Translations under genes and position numbers: made by a program
The notes under the pieces: model-generated
Database searches by the model: none
Seen by the model: the letters and a program-made list of their open reading frames with translations, nothing else
Told to the model about the DNA's origin: nothing
Source: Pampus argenteus
Taxonomy: Eukaryota; Chordata; Actinopteri; Scombriformes; Stromateidae
Assembly (NCBI GenBank): GCA_036937835.1
Contig: CM072873.1
Coordinates: 10,900,001 to 10,964,000, forward strand
Length of the DNA: 64,000 nt
Direction: 5' to 3'
Shown here: positions 22,838-34,829 of the stretch, in pieces
How the letters are laid out: each line of letters starts with the position of its first letter
Position numbering within the stretch: the stretch's first letter is position 1

Positions 22838-24630
22838 CCAACATGAAGACAACTGACTGAAAGCTCCTTTGCTTGTCACCATCCAATTAAAACAGAAAGC
22901 TCTGCTACATTTGCTGAAACAGTGGATGATCATTGCAGCTCTGAAATCACCTTCCACATAATCAGCAGTGAGTTCATAAGCCACTGAATTAAACTGCCCT
23001 GAAGAAAGGCAGATTTCAGGACAATCTGACCGCGCTCCATTTGACAGGAAGGATGACGAGAGAGAGAAAAAAAAGAAAAGAAGCAGCACCTTCAGTTCCC
23101 TGTAGCCATCAATTTCTGAAAGCCCCCCTTTCAGAGAGGAAATTAATTTTGAAAGAGGAAGAACAAAACGAGCAGCTGAGGTGACTGAAGGTGCTGTATT
23201 AGACTATGCTCGAGTAAAACCAAGTCATTTAAACCGCTAGCTGCCAGCTCCCCTCCCTGACCTCCCATCCTCACAGCAGACAGAGAGGAATAATCTCCCT
23301 CCATATTTTTCCCTGTTTTACACATCCTAACCCCCCCACCCCCCACCCCTCCTCGTTCTGTCTGACCCCGCTGGGCCGCCGTAGAGTCACTTCCTGATTA
23401 CCACTCTGAATGTTCAGATCTTGGGAACTTTTGGAGAAGGTAATTGAAAAAGTTTCATGGAGCTTTATGGAGCTGTTTACTTTTCTTTTTTTTTTAGTCC
23501 TGGAGGTGTCTGACATGTTTTAGTTTCGTCATGTGTTATGACAGCAGTGACGGCTCGTGTCGGCGGCCAGAACTCAGGCAGGCAAAAAGATGTTTTACTG
23601 ATTTTTCATCACTCATTCAGCTCGATCTTTTTTTGAGCTGATAGCATCAGAATACTTAACTCATATTTCCTGCAGATCCAAAAAGTGTAAAAAGTCTAAA
23701 TCATAAAATCCAGGTGGCGAGCTGTCTCTGGGCATCTCATAGTGAATTTAACAGTGGCATCTACAAGAAGGACAGGCTGAAATTGATCCTGACACTGACC
23801 TGTGCTCTTGATTTGTAAGTGAACAGTTTGCAGATGCAGATTTTACTTTGTTCTGTTTGTTTCTACCTACGAGAGCTAACGCTACATCACCAGCCTGCAG
23901 GTGGTGCAGGTCTTTTATTATCTTGCTCAGTTGTCTTAAATAAATATGATGTTTTGCAGCCAAACAAAAGTTGATCAAAGTTGTAAATTGACTTGATCTT
24001 TTATGCAAATCAGATGATCTGCAGGCTGGTTTAATTTATATTTGTATACTTAGTGAATACTGCTAAATTAAAAAAAGTCCACTGCAGCACTGGTGCAAAA
24101 GTTTGGTGGCCTCACAGTAATTTTGGACAGGTTTAGTAAATATTCCCTTTGACTCAATGTGTCTGACTATATGTGACTGTATCAGTGTGTGACTCCTATC
24201 AGGCTTGTTCTTGCTGTGTGGTTGTTATTATTTGGTGTTCTACCTAAGCACCTTCACTGCCTCCGACACACCGTGAAATGCTCTTGCAGCTCTGAATGCC
24301 TCCTCAGCTTTTACCACCACAGTAAAGATCTGACTGCAGCAACAAACAGCATGCTGCAAATCATCCAGACAGCCACTAAACAGGGACACCAAACCTCTTC
24401 CTGTGTGTGTGTATGTGTGTGTGTGTGTGTTGGAGAGGGAAAGTGTATTATGCCTCCTGACAGGAGTAATACAATTGTAGAGTTGCTGGTGTAAGAAAAC
24501 TTTTCAAAGACACAGGAAAGCGAAACCTCTCTAAGTGGACTGTAACTTACCTTAAAGTTAAATGTAAAAATACTACTGCTGTAATACTGTCCTCACACAG
24601 GACATCCTGTACAGAGGTGGGTTATAATTA

Positions 24631-25253
24631 GTGGTGGGCATAGATTATTTTTTTTAATCTAGATTAATCTCACTGAAATCTTGAAATTAATCTAGATTAA
24701 AATGATCAGAATGCGAAATACCTAAGTACTGACCAAAAGTAAGTCTTTGAGAACAGGTTTCTTAAACCAGGGGATGCATTAGAACAGGAGCCAAAATGCA
24801 TCAGTTTGCAAAATGGATCACTGACTGAGGGATGCTTTGCGTTGGTGGTATTTGAGACTGGAAGAACTCCTACAGTAAACCAATTCTGCATTGCATAAGG
24901 TGCACGCAACCTTAGTCTTGTCGATGCCACCATCGGGAAGCTTCTTAAAAATGAATTTTCCCTGAAGCAAGCCTTGCGGCTTCGTGGCTGCATCCATGAT
25001 AGACTATCGCGTTTGGTGTGGTAGTTCGGTGATTCACAGGCGCGTAGAGGTTCAAAAACTAGTTCTCACCCCCTACACCCCCTAATATGTATACATCCAC
25101 GCTAAAATATCACGTTGAAAGTCATCAGTTTGGTTATTATAGGACCCAGCTCCAAACCCAATTTTGATAATAAATTAACAGCAGCATTTTTTATATGGCC
25201 CGATAAGAGTCTCACATTATCGCAGCGCGTTAGCGCCAATAACGGCCCAACAG
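24631..25253 (-). mobile_element. hAT-like non-autonomous element
   Basis: It begins gtggtgggcatagatta and ends taacggcccaacag, an imperfect inversion of the start. I recognise the internal words ttaatctagattaatct, ggtgcacgcaaccttagtct and cgcagcgcgttagcgcc from a dispersed fish repeat whose ends are perfect agtggtgggc inversions. The minus strand keeps the start of a BED-finger transposase (separate entry). The rest of the transposase is missing. An 8-bp target duplication expected for hAT elements is not clear. Confidence 0.55.
24830..24997 (-). pseudogene. hAT transposase N-terminus with broken BED zinc finger
   Basis: Reading from an ATG at 24997, the frame gives MDAATKPQGLLQGKFIFKKL, a PDGG turn, then VACTLCNAELVYCRSSSSLK with a following Y-H. 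CxxC plus the SLKYH helix is the hallmark of BED zinc fingers of hAT transposases and ZBED genes. The expected closing NAKHP is present but in another frame (near 24835-24850), so a small indel breaks the finger. The frame then ends without any catalytic domain. It is decayed and cannot encode a transposase. Confidence 0.55.
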
Positions 25254-25918
25254 TAGTTATATTGCATTACATTTACACCATTACATGTACTTGAGTATTT
25301 TTTAATAAATTGTACTTGTGAGAATAGTTGTTTTTGCAGAATACTTATTACTCTTACTCAAATATACTTATCGTAAAATATACTGTATTTACATTACTAT
25401 CATTACATTGGGCTACACTTGCTTAGCTTCACACACAAGACAAAATGTTGTCCGATACGTCTGAAAATTGTTAGCAAATTTCATAGGAAAAGCTGGATGA
25501 CAATTTTTGCTAAAGTATAAATTAGATAAAAAGATCTGGTCAAATTAGTCATAAAACGTTGACTGGAACGGACTAAATGTTCTCAAGAGCATTTTTTTGC
25601 TGTTGATGTACAAATACTAAACAAATTGCTGATATAGAAGTTAAAATCCACAATGTGGTGCCATTTTATGCAATATTTAAATGGCTGTGACTGCAGGGTG
25701 CTGTGACTCAGTGTAAAACAGTTTTGTTATTCAAATTTTATTCTGTTAAATTTGACAAAAAATATTCAGTTGAAAGATTCAGTCAAAAGGCTGAAGAACA
25801 AGCGTGTAAATGGACCTTGAGATAAGATTGTTTTGCCAACTGCTTTTTCCAAGCTCAATTACCTGACTTCATTGTCCAATCAGTGAGGAGTATAGAGTCA
25901 GGCGGCGACAGTACTCAC

Positions 25919-26025
25919 AGTCCAGGTGACACTGTCTGATTCCCTCCACGTCTTCAGCATGAATGAACTGGTAGCACCTCTTTCCCACAATGTCCACTGG
26001 AGTCAGGTCCATGTAGTCACTGATC
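25919..26025 (-). CDS. npas3: npas3 coding exon: PAS-B core
   Basis: This exon encodes residues 165-200 plus one base. The reading is RISDYMDLTPVDIVGKRCYQ followed by FIHAEDVEGIRQCHLD. This is the PAS-B core, with the family FIHAED motif. The acceptor is tctcag before GATCAG and the donor is GGACT before GTGAGT. The phase is 2 in and 1 out. The junction codon T+TG gives Leu, restoring LDLMNKGQ with the next exon. The intron to its 3' side is about 9.3 kb and holds the MITE-like and hAT-like elements. Confidence 0.95.
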
Positions 26026-27873
26026 CTGAGACACACAAACACACTACATTACAACAGACAAGAAGATGACCATGACTTTATGTACGTCATGTTGAATATT
26101 ACACTTGAAAAAACCTGAGGTGAATGCATGCAGAAATGCTGCCTGCAAGTCAAAAAACAGGGATTCAACCTGCTCTGAACAATTTGTTGGAGACAGTTTT
26201 TCTACTTGATTGTCACACACGCCCATAAACAGCTGTTCTGAATCCTTGGTTGTTTAGGTTGTTGTTAAGGTTGTTGTTAAAGTTGTTCACGTTGTCCACT
26301 TATATTTCAGGACAGAATTTCGGATGATTTGAGAAGTATACATTTGGCATAAAGTGTTAGACAAAGAAGTGAAATCCTGCTACTATAGTTTGTTTGGATA
26401 ACCGCCAGAACCTGCAAGTAGCAGCGAGTGTTGTGAAACTCTGAAATATATAACTTGTCACACCAGGACAATTTTCTCTGAAAAGTTCTGGTACTCGACG
26501 ATTAAAAAGAAGGATTCAGGGAAGAAAAAAAGCTTACAACCAAATAACAGAGACAGAAGCCTGTCTGTCTATTGTAGAGGTAACACATATCTGCTTTAAA
26601 AGGTTTAATTTGAACAAATTTGCCACAGGATAGACAGAACAATTTCCCCAGTATCATCCTGATAGAGGACGGATGGGGGAGACTAACGTCTGGCAGGCAG
26701 ATAACAGCACACTCTGTTCTTTGGAAAAACCCATCCTCCCATTTTCTCATTCTCTTAGAAACTCATCCACAAAATGGGGCTGTAATGGGAGCAAGCTTGT
26801 CTGTTCGCTGCGGAGACGATTTCTGTCACTACGCATTGAATATCATCATCTGCCTCTCATTGTGTTCCTTTTTCCACCTACAAAAAAGCAATCTGTCTAC
26901 TATCATTTTTTCTGCCTCTCTTTTTATAATAAAACATGAAGGTTTTTTTTTTTTTTCTTATGCCTGATATGAATCTTTCCAGTCAGCCGGTTAACTCCTG
27001 AGCGAGATTCTGATGCCTATCTGCTTTATCTGGACAGAGGCAAGGAGATAGATCCATCAGCGACATATTTCACTGTTAAACCAGGGAGGATTGGGTCAGA
27101 CTTCCTCATGAATAAGAAGCTCCAACAAGCAAGACAAGTTTTTTTTTTCCCTCTTGAACAGCACATATGAAACATGAATGCAGAATATAGTCAATAAAAT
27201 GGAGTTTTTGTTTTGCACACAGGTGTCAAAAAATGGAAATGTAAAAGCAGTTTCTCTGAAAGGTCAATTAAATGATCAAATGAAGAAACAACCTTCCAAA
27301 ACAGTTACATTTTAATATGAGTAAGTGAGAAAATACATTTCTTTGTTTTTTTTAAATGGAACAAAATATGTTCTTTTTAGATCACCAACAACTATTTTTC
27401 TTAACTGATATAATCAAGTTTTCATGAATGCAAAATAAATTAAAATAAATAATATAAATAAAATAAAGTTTGAAAATATGGAAGAACAGTACTGTGTAAA
27501 AGTTTTAGGCACTTTAGATGTTTAGCTTCTTATCCATAATGCAATACCATCTGGGAGACGTCTGATTGGTCCCAAATGTATCCTGCAGCATGACAACAAC
27601 CCCAAAAATCCAGCCAGAGTCACAAAGAACTATCTTCAGCAACAAGAGGAACAAGGAGTCCTGCAACAGATGGTTTGGCCTCCACAGAGCTCTGATCTCA
27701 GCATCATGGACTCAGTCTGGGATTATATGAAGAAGATCCAGGAACAACCAAGCAAGTAACTGAGAAGCTGACTTTTAGTGCATAAAACTGTATATTATCA
27801 CATCAACATAGCACCAGTATATTTTGTTTAAAAAAAAAAAAAGTAGCATTTCTCATTCATCCCTTCATCATAC
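26026..27873 (-). other. npas3: npas3 intron (1.85 kb)
   Basis: It contains a non-repetitive stretch at about 26640-26860, a poly-T run near 26943, and the Tc1-like remnant at 27487-27800. The frames at 26502-26967 match no known family and have no exon-like junctions. Confidence 0.8.
27535..27759 (+). pseudogene. Tc1/mariner-type transposase C-terminal remnant
   Basis: An open frame without its own start reads HNAIPSGRRLIGPKC, then ILQHDNNPKNPARVTKNYLQ, then GVLQQMVWPPQSSDLSIMDS followed by VWDYM and a TAA stop. This is the catalytic core of Tc1-like transposases: the second Asp lies in HDNNPK and the WPPQSSDL block follows. The family has NPIE at the third catalytic position; here it reads SIMD, so Glu is replaced by Asp. 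The N-terminal DNA-binding part and first catalytic Asp are absent. A Tc1-like terminal sequence, cagtactgtgtaaaagtttt, precedes it at 27487-27506. It is dead and lies antisense to npas3. Confidence 0.8.
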
Positions 27874-28067
27874 CTGTTCTCGCAGTAGATGATCTTGAGG
27901 TCCATGTTGACTCGGGTGACGAACATCTGACAGTCGATGCGAACCTCGTTGATGGTGGGTGGTGGGAGGGCGTGAGCCACCACCACCATTCCCATGATCT
28001 GATTGGGCACAGAGCGGCTGTGTGTCAGAGCCATCCTGATCCGCAGACGCCCTGTGACGTGGATCAC
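27874..28067 (-). CDS. npas3: npas3 coding exon: entry into PAS-B
   Basis: This exon encodes residues 101-164 plus two bases of the next codon. It begins VIHVTGRLRIRMALTHSR, continues through QIMGMVVVAHALPPPTINEV, and ends RIDCQMFVTRVNMDLKIIY plus CEN. The last part is the first strand and helix of PAS-B, the domain that binds the partner and shapes the heterodimer. The acceptor is cggtcag before GTGATC and the donor is AACAG before GTATGA. The phase is 0 in and 2 out. Differences from remembered human NPAS3 are conservative (IRMALTHSRSVPN against LRVSLSHGRTVPS). Confidence 0.95.
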
Positions 28068-28555
28068 CTGACCGGGAGGAAACAAACATTCAGAGAGGAC
28101 ATAGATTAGCCTCAGAAAGGTCAAAGGTCAGAGAGGTTGGTTATTTTTCTTATCCTTATTAGTTTGTTTATTACTAGTTTAGTAGTTATCTTCAGTGCAG
28201 TGCTCAAAGTGACCCAGTATACACTGGTACTCAGTACTGACACTACATTTTATTTATCTTCCAATTCATTATTTTTCTTTATTTGATTTAACCTTTCCAA
28301 TTTTTAGAGTTTTCACCCTGCTTCCAGTGTTAGTGGTGCACTGGAGACTGACTGTAGACAGTTGTTACTTCAGGCCTCTGCTGCAACACAACGGCTTTAA
28401 AACTACAATCTGTAACGCTGTGTTATGTGTGTGTGTGACTGCAATATATGCATGCGTGTGTGTGAATATTTATGTCTCCGCTGTGATTTGCATGTGATCT
28501 GAGTCTGCCAGATGGAGCATGGTATCCCACACACACAAACACGCACACGCACACA

Positions 28556-28564
<9 letters not shown>

Positions 28565-28610
<46 letters not shown>
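28565..28610 (+). repeat. (AC)23 microsatellite
   Basis: A pure AC run of 23 units, preceded by a short atatat run and imperfect CA. Confidence 0.95.
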
Positions 28611-28613
<3 letters not shown>

Positions 28614-28819
28614 TCCTCAGTTGTAAGAGAATAAAACATTAGTCTTCATTGATGTTTCTGGATCTAAATCACAATTGATCACATTTTTTAGTTTAGTAAT
28701 TTTCTAAACTGCTTTAATTTAGTAAACAATATGTAATCAATGAATTGAGGAATTAATTTGTTACTGAAATCAGTGAATCTTATATAATTTTTCATCAACT
28801 TTGACATTTTTGTCGTGTT

Positions 28820-29115
28820 GAAACGTTGAAATGTTCCAACATATGCTCGTTGGCATCTGCCTTTCACAGAACTACTCTCTGGAGACTGAAAATGTGATCA
28901 CTGTTTAGTCGTTGGAGGAGTTTCTAAACAAACTGACTCCTCATAATGAAGGAACATGTCGCCCAGTGTAGCGGCTCATTGGCATGTTTTTAATCTACCT
29001 GTTAGTAGATCAGTTAATTGTTGGTTTGGATCTGAACATGATATTTATTGACAATAAGAAAAATATAGAAAATCACCAGACATATCTACATATGCAAATA
29101 CGCATGAAATTCACT
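28820..29115 (-). repeat. Dispersed repeat, family copy B
   Basis: On the minus strand it reads cttattgtcaataaatatca and gatccaaaccaacaatt, matching copy A. Further on it reads cactgggcgacatgttcctt, matching copy C at 57150-57185. It is non-coding. Confidence 0.5.
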
Positions 29116-29440
29116 GACTTTGCATTAAAACAATAATTAGTTAAATTTTGTCTTTTATTTAAGTTTTTATTTGTTGAAGAAAATAGTAAAACATTTCAAA
29201 GTTCTCATTTACAAAGTTGCTTTTAATTTAGTTTTAGTCTTGTTTTCAGTGTGAAATAAGGGGTTGTCATAGTTTTCGTTAAAAACTGAAACTCATCAGG
29301 TTCGGTTAATCCTCTGGTTTTGCTTGTAATATGTGAACATTAAATTGACCAGAACTTAAATGCAATAACGTATTATTTTTCTTCTTTGGCTGGCACCAAA
29401 TTAACCAAACTAGTGTTGAAAAAAACGGACGTGTTCTCAC

Positions 29441-29559
29441 CTTATATCCTGAGGACTTGATGTGCACTCCTCTCTTTGTGAGTGTCGACTTCATCCGGAC
29501 AAAGAAGGATCGCTCCAAAGTGTTATCAGAAGCCAGAAGACTGGGACTGCTTGACTCCA
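29441..29559 (-). CDS. npas3: npas3 coding exon: inter-PAS linker
   Basis: This exon encodes residues 61-100 of the visible protein: ESSSPSLLASDNTLERSFF, then the basic VRMKSTLTKRGVHIKSSGYK. The family sequence is nearly identical in this stretch between PAS-A and PAS-B. The acceptor is cactcag before TGGAGTC and the donor is TATAAG before GTGAGA. It enters in phase 1 and leaves in phase 0, consistent with both neighbours. The intron on its 5' side is about 16.5 kb. The intron on its 3' side is about 1.4 kb. Confidence 0.95.
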
Positions 29560-30929
29560 CTGAGTGACAGAAACACAAAAACACAAACAGATTTAGAAAT
29601 AATATAGAATATAGTTTATAGAATTTAATGGGAGCATTTTATAGCAGAAGCAAAAACTTAAAGGCATCAAAAGTTCCCTGTTAAATTTGTTTGTAATGGA
29701 AGAAATACAAATTTTGTATTGATTTTCTTTCAATAAACAACATATAACATAAACAAACAGATTCCAATAGAAGACCCTCATGTAGTCAAAAAGTAGCGTG
29801 AGCTGAAACATAAGTAGAATGATTTAAATCTGTGGTCAGCTAATAAATATAGTCAGCCAATCACAGGTACTGTCGAACTGTCAGTCATTTCAAAGTAGCT
29901 CATATTAATCAAACAGTAAAATGTCAAAGCACATCAAGAGAGAAAGACAACACAAACAGGATGTGTGAAAGATGTGTTAACTAAAACGATCAGTTTAGTT
30001 GTGATATGTCCACGAGGGCTCAAAAATAACTAAACATGTCATTAAGGTGAAAGGTGAAACATCCAGAAATCAACTGTATATTTTTAACTCTCTATCCGTC
30101 AGAGGGAGTGATGGGTGGAGAGACCGCACACACCTTAAGCTTTTTCTTGTGTGTCTGCTTTCTTTACTTCAATGCATAAAAATGTTTTACATTTACACAA
30201 AAAAAGTGATAAAATACATTTAGTTACTTTTTAAACATTGACTCTATAAATGTGTGGAAGACAAAAATCTCAAGTTCCCATAAACCATTTGCATGCGTCT
30301 TCAAACAAGACTGTGCTCCCAAGAAAAACAACACAATAGATCACAATGTTAGTCGCCCAAAAATGTTACGTCTGAGTGATAGAAGGTGGCCTAACTTTAA
30401 GGAAGTAGTCACTTTAACCACATGTTTCTCTAAACTTACTGTGATCAGTTGAACACAAACAATGATTTTCTTCTCAACATAACTAGACCTTAACGGCAGT
30501 GTTGTCACATCATAAAAAATTGTTAACAGTTTTGGAAGCAGATAAATGATGTTGTCGTGCTCATTACTGTGTGTATAGTGTATATGTTGACACACGGGGA
30601 ACATGTTTTTCAATGTTGCACTGGAGGTGTAATGCATATGACACTTCCTTGAACTTGAATACTAAAATCCTGGCGTTGCCTGTTCACATTTGGTCTGAAA
30701 GAATAAAAGAAAGATCTCTCTCTTGTAAAATAGGTTTATGTACATGATATATGTGCATGCACAAACACACGCACACACACACACACACACATACACACAT
30801 GGGTCTCTGGTGGATGTCGCAGTTTGATCAACACTGATACGTGTTGACAACGTCTAATCTGAAAAAATTGAAAGAAATAAATTAATATGCAAATTCATCC
30901 TTTATAATATAAATGTCCTTGAAGAGAGA

Positions 30930-32370
30930 AAAGGGGGGGGGGGGGGGGGGGGGGCATGAGGGATGAAGAGACAGAGAGAAAGCAGAAGAGGAACGAAGGA
31001 AAATATATATAACAAACTTGAATGAGAGGAGACAGAGGGGAAGAAAAAATCTAAAAATAAGGGATGAGAAGAAGAAAGGATATGGACATGAGAAGAAAGA
31101 GAAAAGGAACAAAGGGCAAAAGGGAGATGATAAGACAGAGAGAAATAAGAGTGGGCAAAGGTGGAGAGAGAGGGGAAAGAGATAAGAGATGGACATGAAA
31201 GCAAAGGGGGGAAATGAAATGATGGAGAGAGAGAACAATGAAGTAAAGAAAAGAAGAATGTAAAAAGTGAGTTAAAAAGGCAACGGTGGTGGAAAAAGGG
31301 AAGAAGAGATAAAAAGGATAAAATAATAAAAATAATGATCAAAACAAAGAAAAGATTGAAAGAGTGATGAAAAAGAAGGAACGGTTGCTCCAAATGTGTC
31401 TTCCCCTCTTCCTCCTTTCCTCTCTCCTCCCTCCATCCCTCTGTTAGTCGTTTGTTTCTCTCTCACTCCTCCAGGAAATCAGCCGTCGATCTGACGGAGG
31501 AATAATGATGATGGAGGGAGGAAACAGAAGAAAGGGAGGAAGGACGGACGACAGGGGAGTAGGACTCTCTCTCTCTTTGTTATACACTTTGAATTAATGG
31601 GATTAGTTTGCACACAGAAACACGCACAAATGCACACATCCACGCACACACAAATACACTCTCTCTTCCAAGGCTTTGTGTTGTTGTGTTCATTTACAAT
31701 TAAACAATTTCTGCATGAATGAAGTGAGAGAACAGACACATGAGGAGCAGAGAGAAGAGAAAGACAACAAACAGAAATAGGAAGAATAAGAAATGAGGGT
31801 GCTGAAACAGGGGATGATTTGAAGAGGAAAATTGGAGGTAAAAATGAGAGGAATAAAAAGATAGAGAAAAAGAAGGGAAGGAGAAAGGGGGGTGGGAAAA
31901 ATGAAAAGAAGAAAGAAAATACAAACAAAAAAGAAGTAGAGGAAGAAGCAGAGGAATAATAAAAAAGACAGAAATAAGAAGGGGGAGAAGGAGGGACAAA
32001 ATGAGGAGGGAGAAGAAAGAGTGGGAATAGGAAGAGAAGGAGTGGAGGGAATAATAAGAAAAAAATAGAAGAAGAAAGAAAGAAGAGAAGAGCAGTAGAA
32101 AGTACTGAATGAAAAGGAGGAGTGGGAACAGAGGAAAACAGAATAGAAGAGGAAGAACAGGAGGACAAGCAGTGGAAACTGGATGAAGAAAACAGAGAAG
32201 GAAGGGAGTATAAAGGGAAAAAGGGGAGGAGATGAACAGAAGGAGAAGAAGATGAAGAGAAGAAGGACACCAATGGGAGGGGAGGAGGACGAAGAGGAAA
32301 AGCAACAGTAAAAGCCAGAGAAAAAAATATGAACATAAGAAGAGGAGGAGGAGGAGGCATGTGGGGATTG
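30930..32370 (+). repeat. Purine-rich block, about 1.4 kb, opening with a 22-G run
   Basis: The plus strand is overwhelmingly A and G, with GGA, GAA, AGAAG and GAGG words. It is interrupted by a pyrimidine-rich stretch at 31390-31480 and mixed DNA at 31560-31730. A run of 22 G lies at 30933-30954. The block creates long artefactual Ser/Phe/Leu/Pro-rich minus-strand frames. Confidence 0.9.
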
Positions 32371-32399
32371 AGGGGTGTTTTCTCATTCTGCACGTTGGG

Positions 32400-32600
32400 C
32401 ATGCGTTGCCACGGCGTCTTTGGGGATGGCGCTCCTACAAGACAAAGATTAGCGCTACAAAGGCAGCAGGTGGATGCTGGCGCCACGCCGCCCGACTCTG
32501 GGACCTAATTATCTACGGCACGGAAACTTTCCCCCGTTTGAAGGACAAATGATTAATTAAAAAGAACAACTCACCTATGCCTGTGATCTGTGGACAATAC
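32400..32600. promoter_or_regulatory. Candidate conserved non-coding element
   Basis: Abutting the purine block is a repeat-free stretch with ggtggatgctggcgccacgc, gggacctaattatctacgg and caaatgattaattaaaaag. It is far less skewed than its flank and carries paired TAATTA cores. Conservation untested. Confidence 0.35.
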
Positions 32601-32623
32601 CCAGAGTGCCGGGGGTTTGCTTC

Positions 32624-32626
<3 letters not shown>

Positions 32627-32662
<36 letters not shown>
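32627..32662 (+). repeat. (GT)18 microsatellite
   Basis: A pure GT run of about 18 units. Confidence 0.95.
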
Positions 32663-32665
<3 letters not shown>

Positions 32666-34175
32666 ATTGCAGGAAATCTCGACGGGACGGTGTATCATTG
32701 TCAGACAGTCTAATAGCTCTACCTGGTTCAGGGAGCCTGTTGTGTCCAACTGATAACTAGGTAGCGTGATGGCGGTGTACGGGGCGAGACAAAGCGAGCT
32801 ACAGCAAGGTCATTGCGACCTCTAGCAGACGCCACGACGACAAACTGAAGAAAACACAAATATAATTGGCATAACAAGTGGGATGTAATACAGGAGATAA
32901 GGCAGACACATGCAGCATATTAATGAGTCATTTACAAATTTAAGTGGCCAAGAGAAAACTGAAGCTCACAATAGAAGTTTTAAAAGGACACACAGTGAAA
33001 CATATATTTAATATGTACTTCAGTTAATATTTTTGTTGCGTGTTGGATGTTGTTCTCTGTGCAGAATCATGTATGAGCAGAGTCTGTTTTCACATCCATG
33101 TGTTGCAGAAGGAAAGCATCTCTGTGCTCACCTTAAATCTCGTTAGTTAGTATCAACATCTTTGCAACTTGCTAGTTAGTTAACATTTTGTTATGTTGGC
33201 AGTAGACAGTACGGTAGTCTTCATCCTGAAAGTCTTGACTATTGTAATAGTAAAAAGTATTGTTAGAAAACACTTGCAGCAAAGTGTTAATCACGCCCCC
33301 ATGTGTCTCATTAGAGTGCTGTCTTTTTTAATAATAGTAATATCCTTTCATTTATGAGTTAAGAAAGGCATAAAGACAGAAAATGCAAAATGCATTTGCA
33401 TATTAGAATAAATTCAATGTCTTCAAGAAACAGAAAAAAATAAAAATATAAAAATATATACAGTACTTTCTCAGACGTTTCAAACTGTATATCTTGGTTT
33501 TACACTAGAAAAAAAAAATTATCAAGAATGAAGACAAACTGGTTTTGCAAATGTACATCTGTGATAAGGAACAACACACAGCTGCTTTCTTAAGGCTTCA
33601 TCTGGGAACCATGCATGACTAGGCTTTTCAGAAATTGAGAAATTGAGATTGTTATCCTACTCATCATACTACCAAAAATAAAATAAACATATTTCCAATA
33701 ATGTTGAACTATTCCTTTAAAACTACGGCAATGACCCTGAAGACAGCGCAACACAAACTCATCTTCCATTTTTATGATCATATCTCGTTCTCCCTCTTGT
33801 CCTCCTTTGTTATATCATTTCCCTCCTTTTCGCTCATTCCTCCATTACTTCCTCCCACCAACTCCTTTTACCCACAATGCAACAGCAGGAGCCGAGGGAG
33901 ATCAGAGAGGTGGTGGACAAGAGGCAATCATGAAAAATGTGCCATTGCTCACGCAAACACACACACACACGTATATATATAAGCAAACATAGCTTAAATA
34001 TACTGTACACACACACATACACACTGGCAGAGCTGCAGTCGTGCAAGACATTCATCACAGAAAGAGAGTATTGTCAGTGAAAGTTTAATTGTGTAAACAC
34101 TCTGTAACTGTCCTGTCATATTCCTGCCTCTCCGGCTCACTATCGCCTCCACGGCTGTAATTGAATTGCTACCGT

Positions 34176-34640
34176 CAAGGGGGGAGAAAGAGGGGGAAGG
34201 AGGAGAGAGGAGGCAAAATTCGCCTTTCGAATAAAAGGTGTTTCCTATCAGGCAGGATTTGACAAATTGTGTCAGGAAGAATAATTTTTCGGTTTACTGA
34301 AGAAGGAGGAGGTAGTACAGGTAGGGAGGGAGGCGGAGAGGGGGGTGGAGGATAAAAAAAAAGACAAGGAGGGAGAGAAGAAAATGAGGAAGAGGATAAA
34401 AAGGAATGGATGTACAAGCAAAAAGATGATGGCTAGGGTGATGAAGAAGAGGAGTGAGAGGAAGAATGAAATGAGAAAGGCAGAATGAAGGAGGAAGAGG
34501 AGGGCAGGCAGAAAAATAGGAGGAGAGAGAGGAGGATGAGGAAGATGAGTAAGGGCTCAAACAAAAAGAAGAGAAACAAGAAAATTATGAAAAAGACAAA
34601 CAAGTATAGGGGAAGAAAGAGGGGGATGAAGGTAGACGGA
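34176..34640 (+). repeat. Second purine-rich block
   Basis: Plus-strand GGAGGA/GAAGAA-rich DNA of about 460 bp, interrupted around 34215-34300. Same texture as 30930-32370. No coding potential. Confidence 0.8.
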
Positions 34641-34829
34641 AAAACAGGACTATCTTAATTGTTCTTGATGCATATACACAAGCTCATCACAATCTTGTTG
34701 GTCTATTGACAGGCAGTCAAATGAAATGGAGCGGTACCTTGAACAATTAGAATAATGTAAATACATAACTAAAGAAAATATATAACAAGGTCCAGTTGTT
34801 TTTAGTAATTTTAATGTGTACACGTTACA

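Larger units (their letters stand above)
16659..25918 (-). other. npas3: npas3 intron (9.3 kb)
   Basis: It splits the PAS-B coding region. It holds a MITE-like element (17232-17538), further dispersed repeats (17540-17790 and 19044-19400), a GA tract (18570-18690), CA/TG runs, a pyrimidine-rich degenerate array (21100-21740), an (AT)n run, and the hAT-like element at 24631-25253. A candidate regulatory island lies at 18220-18560. No other exon is supported. Confidence 0.8.
28068..29440 (-). other. npas3: npas3 intron (1.4 kb)
   Basis: It contains a CA/TG microsatellite pair (28430-28610) and dispersed-repeat copy B (28820-29115). There is no coding evidence. Confidence 0.85.

Noticed and set aside
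30882..31393. 118- and 163-residue minus-strand frames
   Set aside because: Same purine-block artefact; low complexity throughout.
31479..32486. 335-residue minus-strand open frame rich in Ser, Phe, Leu and Pro
   Set aside because: It is the complement of the purine-rich block, with no domain, no exon signals and composition dictated by the tract.
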